From Bacillota bacterium (GTDB lineage Bacteria > Bacillota_C > Negativicutes > Sporomusales > Sporomusaceae), in the NCBI GenBank assembly GCA_023441125.1, contig JAEZQV010000397.1:1-46450 (forward strand): a stretch of DNA of 46,450 nucleotides. The letters run 5' to 3'. Position 1 is the first letter of the stretch; each line of letters opens with the position of its first letter. Positions 1 to 7,964 of the stretch are shown piece after piece. The notes under the pieces are model-generated. The model was not told the origin of the DNA, did no database searches, and saw only the letters and a program-made list of their open reading frames with translations. A program made the translations under genes and the position numbers.

Positions 1-279
1 ACACTGCCCATCCCCCGCCGCGCCGAAGGGTTTATCACTCATCTCGGTGACCACGATTGGGTCCTATCGGTACCGGAAGCCAAGTGGATGATAGCCAAAC
101 TCGGCGCAATTGCCCAAAAGGAATATAAAATGTCAGCAGACGACCTGCAAACACAAAAATTCAATGCGTTTAGAAACTACGTATTCTCCCAGCTTACCCT
201 GGAACAGCTTTATTTAATCTGGACCATTAACGGCGAAACGGCCATGCTTGACAGCGTAAAATCAATAGTAGCTCTCTAG
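1..279 (+). CDS. C-terminal part of an unrecognised protein (5' end outside window)
   Basis: The reading frame is open from the first base of the window to the TAG at 277-279, giving about 92 C-terminal residues; the ATG at 88 is only an internal methionine. The visible part is mildly hydrophobic and helical-looking, with no motif I can name. A strong hairpin follows at 291-317, consistent with the end of a transcription unit. It is the only plus-strand gene here besides the small gene at 667. Coding is likely because the frame stays open to a clean hairpin; the function is unknown. Confidence 0.55.
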   Translation, partial: TLPIPRRAEGFITHLGDHDWVLSVPEAKWMIAKLGAIAQKEYKMSADDLQTQKFNAFRNYVFSQLTLEQLYLIWTINGETAMLDSVKSIVAL

Positions 280-290
280 AGAAAATCTAA

Positions 291-317
291 AGGCCCCTGG
301 CTTTTCGCCAGGGGCCT
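291..317 (+). terminator. Hairpin after the partial gene
   Basis: A perfect 11-bp stem (291-301 with 307-317) closes a 5-nt loop 12 bp after the upstream stop codon. There is no good T-run on either side, so it may be a weak or factor-assisted terminator. Confidence 0.5.
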
Positions 318-389
318 GCCTATGCTGGTTCACCGGTCGGACATAGTAAATTTGTAACGGACTCTGCCGGCAAAGTAATCGGTCGAGCT

Positions 390-491
390 TTAGTCAAGCT
401 TAAACAAATTATGGAATATAACCATGAAAATACCACTAAAGCAAAGACCTAAAATGCCAAAAGCAGACAATGTAAACGCCTGATCAATCAT
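390..491 (-). CDS. Possible 33-residue small membrane protein
   Basis: A minus-strand frame starts at an ATG (489-491) and ends at a TAA (390-392), encoding 33 residues. About residues 5-28 are a single hydrophobic stretch (AFTLSAFGILGLCFSGIF followed by MVIFHNLF), followed by a basic/acidic tail, typical of a one-pass membrane peptide. A GGAGG sequence lies about 10 bp upstream and a TATAAT-like box is at 531-536. A competing ATG just upstream gives only three codons. It resembles transporter-associated small peptides in size, but I cannot assign a family. It fills an otherwise gene-free gap of about 350 bp. Confidence 0.4.
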   Translation of the reverse strand: MIDQAFTLSAFGILGLCFSGIFMVIFHNLFKLD

Positions 492-666
492 TTTGACATA
501 ACCTCCTCACGCTTTAGTCTCCCTGACTAAATTATAACATTTTATGGCAAATAGTTCCATGGACAAAAGTCCCGATTTTGTAGTGCCGTCCGCCCGGATT
601 GCGCTTGCAGACGCAGCAAGGAAGGCCTATAATAATAGCAAAATAGACTGCAAAGGGAGCTAAGCC

Positions 667-909
667 GTGAAAGAAATTAAGTTAACTAAGGAACAGCAGC
701 AGGCGGCCACAGCCGCTATACAAAGCTATTTTTTGACGGAGAAGGAGGAAGAAATCACAGATTTGTCGGCGGGCTTGCTGCTGGACTTTATTGTAAAGGA
801 TATTGGTCCCCTGATTTACAATCAGGCCCTCAAAGACGCCCACTATTTTCTAACCGGGAAACTGGAGGATCTGTATAGTCTGGAAAAGCCTTTAGCCGGC
901 AAACGGTAG
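667..909 (+). CDS. DUF2164-like small protein
   Basis: An 80-residue protein starting at GTG 667, with a GGGAG-type ribosome-binding site about 8 bp upstream. The pattern of an acidic N-terminal helix, then the LLLDFIVKDIGPLIYNQALK core and an aromatic/acidic tail is what I recall of the DUF2164 family of about 80-residue proteins. No catalytic residues or membrane segments are visible and the function of that family is unknown. It converges on larE, whose stop codon lies 14 bp beyond this one, so it is probably unrelated to the catabolic operon. Confidence 0.65.
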   Translation: MKEIKLTKEQQQAATAAIQSYFLTEKEEEITDLSAGLLLDFIVKDIGPLIYNQALKDAHYFLTGKLEDLYSLEKPLAGKR

Positions 910-922
910 TGATGGCAAGCCC

Positions 923-1738
923 TCATTTTCTCAGGGTATGATTCATGCTCCCCAGCTGGTAGCCGGCCAGGTCCAGCGTGACGTAGGTAAAGCCCAGCCC
1001 CTTTAGTTCGCCTATAAGCTCAGCGACAATGGCTGGTTTTGTCAGGAACCCGAATTGTTCCGGCTGCAGTTCAAGCCGGGCTAAATTGCCGTGATGTCTG
1101 ACCCGTATCTGACCGGAAAAAAACTTTTTCAGCAGTTCTTCGGCGGCCTCAACCTGTCTGAGACGTTCAGCAGTCACCGGCAGCCCGTACGCGATGCGCG
1201 ACGACAGACAGGCGGCGCTTGGTTTATTATATGTGGGCAGGCCCCACTCTTTAGACAAGTGCCGGATTTCCTGCTTGGTCAAGCCGGCCTCCAGGAGCGG
1301 GCTTCTCACGCCGGCAAGCTCCGCCACCGCTTTCATACCGGGACGGAAATCGGCGGCGTCATCGGCGTTGGACCCTTCCAATACCCACTTATAACCAGCC
1401 TCTGCCGCCCACTGAACGAGGGCGGAAAATCGCAGTTTTTTACAATAGTAACAGCGCGATGCATTATTGGCAACAAACTCATCGCTCTTAAGTTCACTGA
1501 TCATGATGAAAGTATGGCGAATGCCAATCTCCCTGGCAAACGCGGCGGCTTCTTCAGCTTCACTTTTCGGCAGGGTTTCCGAACAGGCCGTTAGGGCTAT
1601 CGCATTATCCCCTAATGTTTTTTGGGCGGCAGCGGCCAGAAAACTGCTGTCCACACCGCCGGAAAACCCCACAACAACGCTCTCCATTTGCAGCAGCAAA
1701 GTCACTAGCTTATCCAGCTTTGTTTCCAGTTGTGTCAT
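923..1738 (-). CDS. larE: LarE-like PP-loop sulfur transferase (NPN cofactor synthesis)
   Basis: A 271-residue protein of the ATP-pyrophosphatase (PP-loop) family; the PP-loop GFSGGVDS is at residues 24-31. LarE installs the two sulfurs on the pyridinium dicarboxylate precursor of the nickel-pincer nucleotide (NPN) cofactor of lactate racemase LarA. A Cys in the AACLSSR segment (Cys177) lies where the sacrificial cysteine of the Lactobacillus plantarum enzyme is found, as I recall it. A CxxC pair (Cys96, Cys99) is also present, so three Cys could hold a 4Fe-4S cluster as proposed for Thermotoga-type LarE. It is the last gene of the region-1 block, 171 bp beyond the BenE-type gene and past a strong palindrome, so it may be transcribed partly on its own. 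LarC and a LarA-like protein are encoded in the same block, which supports the assignment. Confidence 0.85.
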   Translation of the reverse strand: MTQLETKLDKLVTLLLQMESVVVGFSGGVDSSFLAAAAQKTLGDNAIALTACSETLPKSEAEEAAAFAREIGIRHTFIMISELKSDEFVANNASRCYYCKKLRFSALVQWAAEAGYKWVLEGSNADDAADFRPGMKAVAELAGVRSPLLEAGLTKQEIRHLSKEWGLPTYNKPSAACLSSRIAYGLPVTAERLRQVEAAEELLKKFFSGQIRVRHHGNLARLELQPEQFGFLTKPAIVAELIGELKGLGFTYVTLDLAGYQLGSMNHTLRK

Positions 1739-1870
1739 CAGATATTACTCCTTATTGTAATATACCGGTAGCGTTATTGTGCGCAAAATATCGTATCGAA
1801 TTAGTAATCTTTAGCCGCCCTCGATATTGACCACATTAGCAGCGGCGGCACAACTATTGAATAATGCCAG

Positions 1871-1900
1871 AAAGAGAACTGCCGGCCGGCAGTTCTCTTT
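1871..1900. terminator. Perfect 30-bp palindrome, likely bidirectional terminator
   Basis: Bases 1871-1885 are the exact reverse complement of 1886-1900, with a GC-rich centre and T-rich flanks on both strands. It sits 10 bp beyond the stop of the BenE-type gene and upstream of larE, so it probably ends or attenuates the main operon transcript. Confidence 0.6.
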
Positions 1901-1909
1901 CTTTGCAGG

Positions 1910-3166
1910 TTATGCTTTTGCCGCCGCGACATCATCTGCTTTATTAAAGAATTTGAAATCGGTGCGTTCTACCACCAGCGAAGTGACTACCCCCAGGATA
2001 ATAGCCCAGAAGGGAGCGCCGATATTCAGAATGGATACATTGGTAACGGCAACAAAGAAGGCTACCACCGCACCTGATTTAAATTGTCCGTTAAAGGCGC
2101 CTTTAAAGGCGCTGCCGAAAACATCAAACATAGCCAGCCCGGCCAGAACGGCACTGAATTCTGCCGGCACAAATTTTACCGCTTCGACGGCAATCTTGGC
2201 AGACAGGGCAAAACAAAACCAGAAAACGCCTTCAAAGAATGCGGCCACAAAACGGAATTCCCGCTGCGGACCAGCCGCCGAGCTGGAACAAATCGCAGTG
2301 CTGGGACCGGCGGTTACCGCCGGATGCGCTCCCAAAAAACCGTTAATCACTGTCGCCACACTAGGTACAAGATACATGGCATTAATGGGCGGCTTGTACT
2401 TTTCCGCTAATAATACGCCGACCGCCTGGATGTTCTGCACACCGATAACCAGGAAGAATAAAGGCACACTGATATTTAAGATGGCTGGAATACTGAAACT
2501 GGGAAAAGCAAGCTGCGGTTGGGCGAACTCCAGACTAATGGCAACCGGCTTGAGCATGCCGGCAGAATATAACAGACCCGCGCCGGCGATGATGGCCACA
2601 ATGATCGGCGGTACTTTCTGGCTTAACTTGCGCATGGACATGGCAATAAAGAACAAGAGGACCATGACACCATATATGCCGGGCGTTTTAATCGCGGCAT
2701 TAAACAAACCAACGCCAAAACTCATCAGCACTCCGCCGACCATCGCCAGCATAATGGGAACAGGGATATGATCCACTACCTTTTTGATAGCACCGGTAAC
2801 CGTAAGCAGCATAGTGACAAAGGCGACGACCATATACGCGCCGATGGCCTCACTCAGGGGAAACTGCCCCAGCAGCTTGCCCAGCATAACAGCCCCTGGA
2901 ATGGAATAGGCGATAACAACAGGAATACGATACCTTAGCGACATAAACATCGTGGCCAGGCCACCTAAAGCATAGATGCCAAATAACCAGGAAACCGCCT
3001 GCGCCTCAGTCAGCCCGCCTTGCTTGGCGGCATTCATGACGATTACACCGGGGCCAAGGGTACTAAAAAGCGTGGCTACCAAACCTGTCCCTACCGCCGC
3101 CGCAGTGATGTTGGACCAGAGAAGTTTCAAGCTGTCCCTGAGGTCATAACCCTTTTCCAAGATCAT
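1910..3166 (-). CDS. BenE-family transporter
   Basis: A polytopic membrane protein of about 418 residues related to BenE benzoate/H+ symporters, in the larger group that includes xanthine/uracil and sulfate permeases. About 11-12 hydrophobic segments cover most of the chain, and Pro/Gly-rich stretches such as STLGPGVIVMNAA and FLGAHPAVTAGPST are typical of this fold. I chose the ATG at 3164-3166 because GGAGG lies about 9 bp upstream; an in-frame ATG 36 bp further upstream has no such signal. It lies directly downstream of the catabolic enzymes, so it probably imports the pathway substrate. The substrate need not be benzoate: nothing else in the window is a benzoate-degrading enzyme. Confidence 0.8.
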   Translation of the reverse strand: MILEKGYDLRDSLKLLWSNITAAAVGTGLVATLFSTLGPGVIVMNAAKQGGLTEAQAVSWLFGIYALGGLATMFMSLRYRIPVVIAYSIPGAVMLGKLLGQFPLSEAIGAYMVVAFVTMLLTVTGAIKKVVDHIPVPIMLAMVGGVLMSFGVGLFNAAIKTPGIYGVMVLLFFIAMSMRKLSQKVPPIIVAIIAGAGLLYSAGMLKPVAISLEFAQPQLAFPSFSIPAILNISVPLFFLVIGVQNIQAVGVLLAEKYKPPINAMYLVPSVATVINGFLGAHPAVTAGPSTAICSSSAAGPQREFRFVAAFFEGVFWFCFALSAKIAVEAVKFVPAEFSAVLAGLAMFDVFGSAFKGAFNGQFKSGAVVAFFVAVTNVSILNIGAPFWAIILGVVTSLVVERTDFKFFNKADDVAAAKA

Positions 3167-3228
3167 TCCTAGATCTCCTCCTAAATTTAAATTCAGCAGC
3201 ATATAGAATTGTACTCTTACGTCACCTG

Positions 3229-4332
3229 TCAGACCTGAAACAATTGCCGCGGGAAACAGGTAAGCACTTCATTATGATTTTCCCCCACGTAAATACAGTC
3301 GGTGATACGGGGCCCGCCACCGGCTGTACGGTAGATAGTCGGCAGCAGTAAATCCACTACCATCCCGGCCGCAATGACATCTGTACGCCCTTTGCCAATA
3401 ATAGGGTAAAATTCTGACTGCCTGATACCAACCCCGTAACCGGCGACATCGAGATACTGCTGCTCCAGGCCGGCAGCGGCAATAATGCGCCGGGCAGCGG
3501 CATCCACTTCATGGGCTGTCGCGCCAGGCCTTAAAGCCGCTGCGGCAGCTGCCTGGGCTTGTAACAATAACTCGTGAGTTTCATAGTAGGCGGCCGCTAC
3601 CTCACCGACCGCTATTGTCCGGCACAGCTTGGCGCAATAGCCCTGGCAGGTAGCGCCCAGATGCACCACTACAATTTCACCGTCGCTGACAGTTTTTTCG
3701 CTGGCGCAGGGGTGAGTGAGCAGGGACCGCTCACCCGAAACTACCTGCGGCCGGAAAGGAGAGCCGCCGGAGCCGGCTTTCAGCATGGCATACTCGGCTT
3801 CGGCCAAGACCTCGATTTCCCGGACACCGGCGCGCAGCGAACGAATGGCCGCCGCCATGCCTGTTGCGACAAGCTGTCCGGCCTGGCGCATCAGTGCGGC
3901 TTCCCCGTCATCCTTGACGGCGCGCAAACGATACAACAAGTCACTGGCACTCACAAACCGTTCTTCCGGCCAAACCTTACGCAGACATTCGTAGACGCCA
4001 AAGGCTACAAAATACCGCTCAAACCCGATTCGCGGCCGGGAGTAGCCGAATGCGCCAATCTGTTCGATACACTTGTCGGCCAAACTTCCTCCCGGAAACC
4101 GGTAGCCATAGGTTGTAAGCCCTGATTCCTGCCGGACATAGGCGGCGTCCAGCCATAAGGTAACGGCACAGGCCTCTCCCTGCCGGGGAATCAGTACCGC
4201 CAGACATTCAATCTGGGTAAGACCGGTAAAATAGATAAGGTTTTCCCGGTTATTAATAAACAAAACATCAATATCATGCTCATTCATCATTTGCTGCGCT
4301 TTTGCAATGCGCTGCTGAAACACCGGTGTCAT
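3229..4332 (-). CDS. M24 pita-bread-fold protein without metal ligands (creatinase-like)
   Basis: A 367-residue protein with a creatinase-type N-terminal domain (about 1-135) and a pita-bread M24 domain (about 140-367). In aminopeptidase P/prolidase enzymes five residues bind two metals. Aligning by motif, all five are replaced here: Asp by His224, Asp by Lys235, the His of GHGIG by Tyr299, Glu by Leu330 and Glu by Thr344. The family His before the first metal Asp is kept (His207 in LLTHP); in creatinase the equivalent His is catalytic and no metal is used. The protein is therefore more likely a metal-independent C-N hydrolase, or a non-enzymatic relative, than a peptidase. It starts 11 bp after the aldolase gene ends. 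Alignment positions are by eye. Confidence 0.75.
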   Translation of the reverse strand: MTPVFQQRIAKAQQMMNEHDIDVLFINNRENLIYFTGLTQIECLAVLIPRQGEACAVTLWLDAAYVRQESGLTTYGYRFPGGSLADKCIEQIGAFGYSRPRIGFERYFVAFGVYECLRKVWPEERFVSASDLLYRLRAVKDDGEAALMRQAGQLVATGMAAAIRSLRAGVREIEVLAEAEYAMLKAGSGGSPFRPQVVSGERSLLTHPCASEKTVSDGEIVVVHLGATCQGYCAKLCRTIAVGEVAAAYYETHELLLQAQAAAAAALRPGATAHEVDAAARRIIAAAGLEQQYLDVAGYGVGIRQSEFYPIIGKGRTDVIAAGMVVDLLLPTIYRTAGGGPRITDCIYVGENHNEVLTCFPRQLFQV

Positions 4333-4343
4333 ACCCTCTCCCC

Positions 4344-5357
4344 CTATTTTTGCAACTGTTTGGCCGTGGCTAAATCAATGGCTACATCAATAATTAAATC
4401 TTCCTGGCCGCCTACCGTTTTGCGCCGCCCCATCTCAATCAGAATATCGCGGGCATCCACGCCGAATTTTTCAGCCGCGCGCTGCGAATGCAGCAAAAAG
4501 CTGCCATAGGCGCCGGCATAACCGATCGCCAGCGCGTCGTTGCTGACAATCTGCGGCCGCTGCATAACAGGTTCAACCAGTTGCTGGCCCACATCCATAA
4601 TAGAATACAGGTCGATGCCGCTTTCGTAGCCAAGCCGTTTGAGCACAGCTACCAAGACCTCCAGTTGCGTGTTGCCGGCGCCGGCTCCCAGGCCGCGTAC
4701 AGTCCCATCGACAATACTGGCGCCGGCTTCAATAGCCGCCAGTGTATTGCCTACAGCCAGGCCCAGGTTATTGTGCGCATGAAAACCAATCGGCAGCTTG
4801 ATGGCTTCCCGTACTGCAGTAATGCGCTCTGCCACTTCCCCCGGCACCATAGCTCCGGCCGAATCGGTAACATAGACGGCGTCGGCGCCATAGCTTGCAA
4901 ATAGTTTGGCCTGTTCAGCCACTTTTTCCGGCGTGGCCATATGGGACATCATCAAAAAGCCAATGGCTTCCAGACCGTGTTTCTTGGCAAAGTCTATATG
5001 CTGGGCGCCGACGTCGGCTTCGGTAACATGGGTGGCCACCCGCACCGTTTTGACCCCGTACGCCATAGCGGCTTCCAGGTCTTCAATGGTGCCGATGCCG
5101 GGTATCAGCAGCACGTCAATTTTGGCATTCTTTACAGCCTTGGCAACAGCGGCCAGGTACTCTTTGTCACTGGCGCGGGCAAAGCCATATTGCAACGACG
5201 AGCCGCCCAGACCGTCGCCATGCCCGATCTCAATAGTATCTACACCGGCGGCATCCAGCCCGGCGGCAATTTGCGCCATTTGCTCAGGCGTAAGCTGGTG
5301 ACTGACGGCATGCATGCCGTCCCGCAGCGTTGCATCAATAATCCGGATGTTTTTCAT
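4344..5357 (-). CDS. 4-hydroxy-2-oxovalerate aldolase
   Basis: A 337-residue HMGL-like TIM-barrel aldolase of the DmpG/MhpE family, which splits 4-hydroxy-2-oxopentanoate into pyruvate and acetaldehyde. The N-terminus carries IIDATLRDGMHAVSHQ, with the metal Asp8, the Arg12-Asp13 pair and the catalytic-type His20. The metal-binding GFHAHNNLGLAVGN segment is in the middle, and the extra C-terminal domain that binds the dehydrogenase partner is present. The start codon overlaps the stop of the acetaldehyde dehydrogenase gene (shared base 5357), as expected for two subunits that form a channelling complex. Confidence 0.93.
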   Translation of the reverse strand: MKNIRIIDATLRDGMHAVSHQLTPEQMAQIAAGLDAAGVDTIEIGHGDGLGGSSLQYGFARASDKEYLAAVAKAVKNAKIDVLLIPGIGTIEDLEAAMAYGVKTVRVATHVTEADVGAQHIDFAKKHGLEAIGFLMMSHMATPEKVAEQAKLFASYGADAVYVTDSAGAMVPGEVAERITAVREAIKLPIGFHAHNNLGLAVGNTLAAIEAGASIVDGTVRGLGAGAGNTQLEVLVAVLKRLGYESGIDLYSIMDVGQQLVEPVMQRPQIVSNDALAIGYAGAYGSFLLHSQRAAEKFGVDARDILIEMGRRKTVGGQEDLIIDVAIDLATAKQLQK

Positions 5358-6235
5358 TATGACACCGCCCCTTCCTTGTACTGCGCATAGCGTTCTCCCA
5401 CCGCTACGGCTGCCGAAGTGATAATATCCAGATTGCCGGAATAGGTCGGCAGATAGTCGCCGGCGCCAATGACCTCGACCATAGCCACTACCCGCTCACC
5501 GTCGGCGTACGGCGCCACTTTCAGGCGGTAACCGGGCACATATTTTTGCACATCGGCCACAATTTGCTCCACCGACTTGATAATGGCGTCTATTTTGCCG
5601 GTATCGCACTGGGCGTAAATAGTATTGCGCATGAGGACCGGCGGGTCGGCCGGATTAAGAATAATGATGGCCTTGGCTTTCTCGGCGCCGCCGACGGCAA
5701 CCAGCGCATTGCGGGTGGTTTCGGTAAACTCGTCAATATTGGCCCGGGTCCCCGGCCCGGCGCTGCGGCTGCTGATAGTAGCCACAATTTCCGCGTAGGC
5801 AACAGGCGTCACCCGGCTGATGGCATGAACGATAGGAATGGTAGCCTGTCCCCCGCAGGTAATCAGGTTGACGTTCATGACGCTGCCCAGATTCTGTTCC
5901 AGATTGACCGACGGCACCACGTAAGGACCAACTGCGGCCGGTGTAAGATCCACGGCAAACACGCCGGCTTTTTTCAATAGCGGCGCATGCTTTAGATGCG
6001 GTTTGGCGCCGGTCGCGTCAAAGCAGATATCCAGGTTCTTAACGGCCAATACCCCGTTAATGCCCTCCAGGGATGTGGCAATTCCTTTTGAGCCGGCAAT
6101 TTTCAATCCTTCCGACTGAGGATCGATCCCGGAAATAAGGACGACCTCATGGTATGGGCTCCGTAGTAATTTAATCATTAAATCAATGCCGATGTTGCCT
6201 GGTCCGATGATTGCACTTCTTAATTTTTTTCCCAT
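5357..6235 (-). CDS. Acetaldehyde dehydrogenase (acetylating)
   Basis: A 292-residue member of the DmpF/MhpF family, which oxidises acetaldehyde with CoA and NAD+ to acetyl-CoA. The Rossmann motif GPGNIG is at residues 11-16, and the catalytic thiol is Cys127 in [13 protein letters not shown]. The length is close to the usual 300-315. The gene overlaps the aldolase gene by one base, and the two proteins are expected to form the known aldolase-dehydrogenase complex that passes acetaldehyde directly between active sites. A ribosome-binding site (GGAGG) precedes the ATG. Confidence 0.93.
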   Translation of the reverse strand: MGKKLRSAIIGPGNIGIDLMIKLLRSPYHEVVLISGIDPQSEGLKIAGSKGIATSLEGINGVLAVKNLDICFDATGAKPHLKHAPLLKKAGVFAVDLTPAAVGPYVVPSVNLEQNLGSVMNVNLITCGGQATIPIVHAISRVTPVAYAEIVATISSRSAGPGTRANIDEFTETTRNALVAVGGAEKAKAIIILNPADPPVLMRNTIYAQCDTGKIDAIIKSVEQIVADVQKYVPGYRLKVAPYADGERVVAMVEVIGAGDYLPTYSGNLDIITSAAVAVGERYAQYKEGAVS

Positions 6236-6251
6236 GTTGCCACCTCCTGAT

Positions 6252-7037
6252 TTATTTTACGAAACGCACACTTACAGTTCCCAGACCGTCAAAGGTGGCC
6301 CGTAGATTGTCGCCTGCCGCAACCGGGCAGGCAGCGGTAAATGAACCGGACATAATAACCTCACCGGCTTTAAGCGAAATGCCATAGTCAGCCAGTTTGT
6401 TGGCCAGCCAGACAACGGCATTGGCAGGGTGCCCCAAAACCGCTGCCCCGGCGGCGGTTGTCACTACTTCGCCGTTTTTCTCCAGCACCAGCCCCATATA
6501 GCGCATATCCAGATTTTCTACCGGCACGAGTGCGCCGCTTACGACAATCCGGCCAATGGAGGCGCCGTCGGCGATGGTATCCTGGATTTTAATCTTCCAG
6601 TCCTTGATCCGGGTATCAATGATCTCGAAAGCAGGCATAACTCCGGCCGTGGCTTTGAGTACCCGGGCCAGCGTAATTCCCGGACCAGCCAGGTCTTCTT
6701 TTAAGACAAAGGCGATTTCCGCCTCCACTTTGGGGGCAATAACACTGCTTAGTGAGATATCTTCCCCCTCCAGCACCATCATACGGTCGGTAATATAACC
6801 GTAATCAGGCTCAAATACCCCCAGCGCCGTTTGCATCGCCTTGCTGGTTAGACCAATTTTCTTGCCGACAACGGTATGTCCGTCGGCAATTCTAAGATTC
6901 ATGCCGGCCAGTTGAACCTGGTAGGCATCTTCATTGCTGATGTCCGGATAACGGGCGGTGAGCGCCTCAATGGGGGCGCAGCCGGTTTCCGCCGTGTATA
7001 ATTCCTGGGCAAGCCGGGTGATTAACGCTTTATCCAT
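6252..7037 (-). CDS. 2-oxopent-4-enoate hydratase / 4-oxalocrotonate decarboxylase family
   Basis: A 261-residue protein of the fumarylacetoacetase-fold hydratase/decarboxylase family (MhpD, DmpE, DmpH). [10 protein letters not shown] (about 58-67) and the metal ligands Glu105, Glu107 and Glu138 are all present. The hydratase adds water to 2-hydroxypenta-2,4-dienoate to give 4-hydroxy-2-oxopentanoate; the sister decarboxylases make the dienoate from 2-oxo-3-hexenedioate. Sequence alone does not tell me which, but as the only such gene next to the aldolase/dehydrogenase pair, the hydratase role is the simpler reading. It lies 16 bp upstream of the dehydrogenase gene in the same operon. Confidence 0.85.
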   Translation of the reverse strand: MDKALITRLAQELYTAETGCAPIEALTARYPDISNEDAYQVQLAGMNLRIADGHTVVGKKIGLTSKAMQTALGVFEPDYGYITDRMMVLEGEDISLSSVIAPKVEAEIAFVLKEDLAGPGITLARVLKATAGVMPAFEIIDTRIKDWKIKIQDTIADGASIGRIVVSGALVPVENLDMRYMGLVLEKNGEVVTTAAGAAVLGHPANAVVWLANKLADYGISLKAGEVIMSGSFTAACPVAAGDNLRATFDGLGTVSVRFVK

Positions 7038-7061
7038 ACTGTATCATCTCCGTTCTCTTCA

Positions 7062-7964
7062 TTAATGCGGCTGGCCGTGCCAATGCTTATGGCGCAGCTT
7101 ATCCCGCAGTATTTGGGCAACTTCACCGGCCAGGGCTTCTTTGGCAATTGGCTCATGGGCCTGGCAACGGTTTTGCAGGGCGGCCCCGGCGGCAACCACT
7201 TCGTCATGGGGACCGGGAAGGCTGATAAAGGTCGTCAGGCCGCTCTGGCCTACCGCGATGCGTACCCCTTCCTTGACATGGCGGCCCGTGCCGATCGCAA
7301 ATTTTACAATCCAGGGAGTAGCCGCAGCCGGGTCCAGCTTTAACAGTGCCTCCACGCTGAAGTCCTTGTCTTCAGCGCCAACCCCGCCGGTGGTAATTAC
7401 CAGTCCGAAACCCCGTTCGGCGGCATCCCGCAGTTTGTGGGTAATAATACTCGCATCATCCGCCAGGATGCCGCCGAATTCGGCTTTATACCCGTTGGCT
7501 TGCAGCAATTCCAGCAAATAGGGCGAATTCGTATCCTTGATCATGCCGTTCTGAACCTCAAAGCCAGTGGCGTAAACCAAAGCTCGCCCTAAAACAGCCC
7601 GGGCAATTTCATCGGCCACCGCCTCAGCCTGTGCGGCTATTACTCCGGCCTGACTCTCATCACAGCCAATCAGTCCCATAATACCGGCCGAGTCGATATA
7701 GGTCTCCGGGGTCAGTTCCAAACCGTCAATCGCCGCCAGTTCTGTCAAAAGTGCCTGTTCTTTGCCGATTATTTGCCGCATACTAATACTTTTCGCCAAG
7801 ATATCCAGGCAAATATGGTCATGCCGCACATCCACCACCAGTACTTCCCTGACCGGCAGCCCCAAAACCGCGGCGGCAGCTTTGGCAATTTCGCCAAGAT
7901 TGACATTTTGTAATTTGAGGCCATATATTTTCAATTCGGTTTTTTCCAGCAGATTAAGCTCCAT
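7062..7964 (-). CDS. MoCF/CinA-type (molybdopterin-binding-like) domain protein
   Basis: A 300-residue protein. Residues about 125-265 look like the MoCF fold shared by MoaB/MogA and the N-terminal domain of CinA: a TGFEVQNGMIKDTNSPYL segment (about 133-150), then ITTGGVGAEDKDFSVEAL (190-207) and SLPGPHDEV (248-256). The first roughly 120 residues are a separate, unrecognised domain, and the tail is His-rich (RHKHWHGQPH). MoCF proteins bind or adenylate molybdopterin, whereas CinA-type members act on pyridine-nucleotide pyrophosphates. No molybdenum-cofactor or molybdoenzyme gene is nearby, but NPN cofactor genes are, so a pyridine-nucleotide role is possible (inference). The start overlaps the end of the QPRT-like gene by 11 bp, indicating translational coupling. 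Confidence 0.7.
   Translation of the reverse strand: MELNLLEKTELKIYGLKLQNVNLGEIAKAAAAVLGLPVREVLVVDVRHDHICLDILAKSISMRQIIGKEQALLTELAAIDGLELTPETYIDSAGIMGLIGCDESQAGVIAAQAEAVADEIARAVLGRALVYATGFEVQNGMIKDTNSPYLLELLQANGYKAEFGGILADDASIITHKLRDAAERGFGLVITTGGVGAEDKDFSVEALLKLDPAAATPWIVKFAIGTGRHVKEGVRIAVGQSGLTTFISLPGPHDEVVAAGAALQNRCQAHEPIAKEALAGEVAQILRDKLRHKHWHGQPH

Noticed and set aside
923..1738. Reading the PP-loop protein as NAD synthetase, GMP synthase or ExsB
   Set aside because: The domain order, length and CLSSR segment match LarE, and larC plus a LarA-like gene lie in the same block.
1790..1812. A fourth region-1 operator before larE (ATCGAATTAG)
   Set aside because: Only one half-site matches; the spaced GTTC partners are absent.
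1827..2771. Long plus-strand open frame (314 residues) antisense to the BenE-type gene
   Set aside because: It is rich in Ala/Thr/Pro low-complexity residues, as expected from the reverse strand of a hydrophobic membrane-protein gene, and has no recognisable motif.
3229..4332. Annotating the M24 protein as Xaa-Pro aminopeptidase
   Set aside because: All five metal ligands seem to be replaced.
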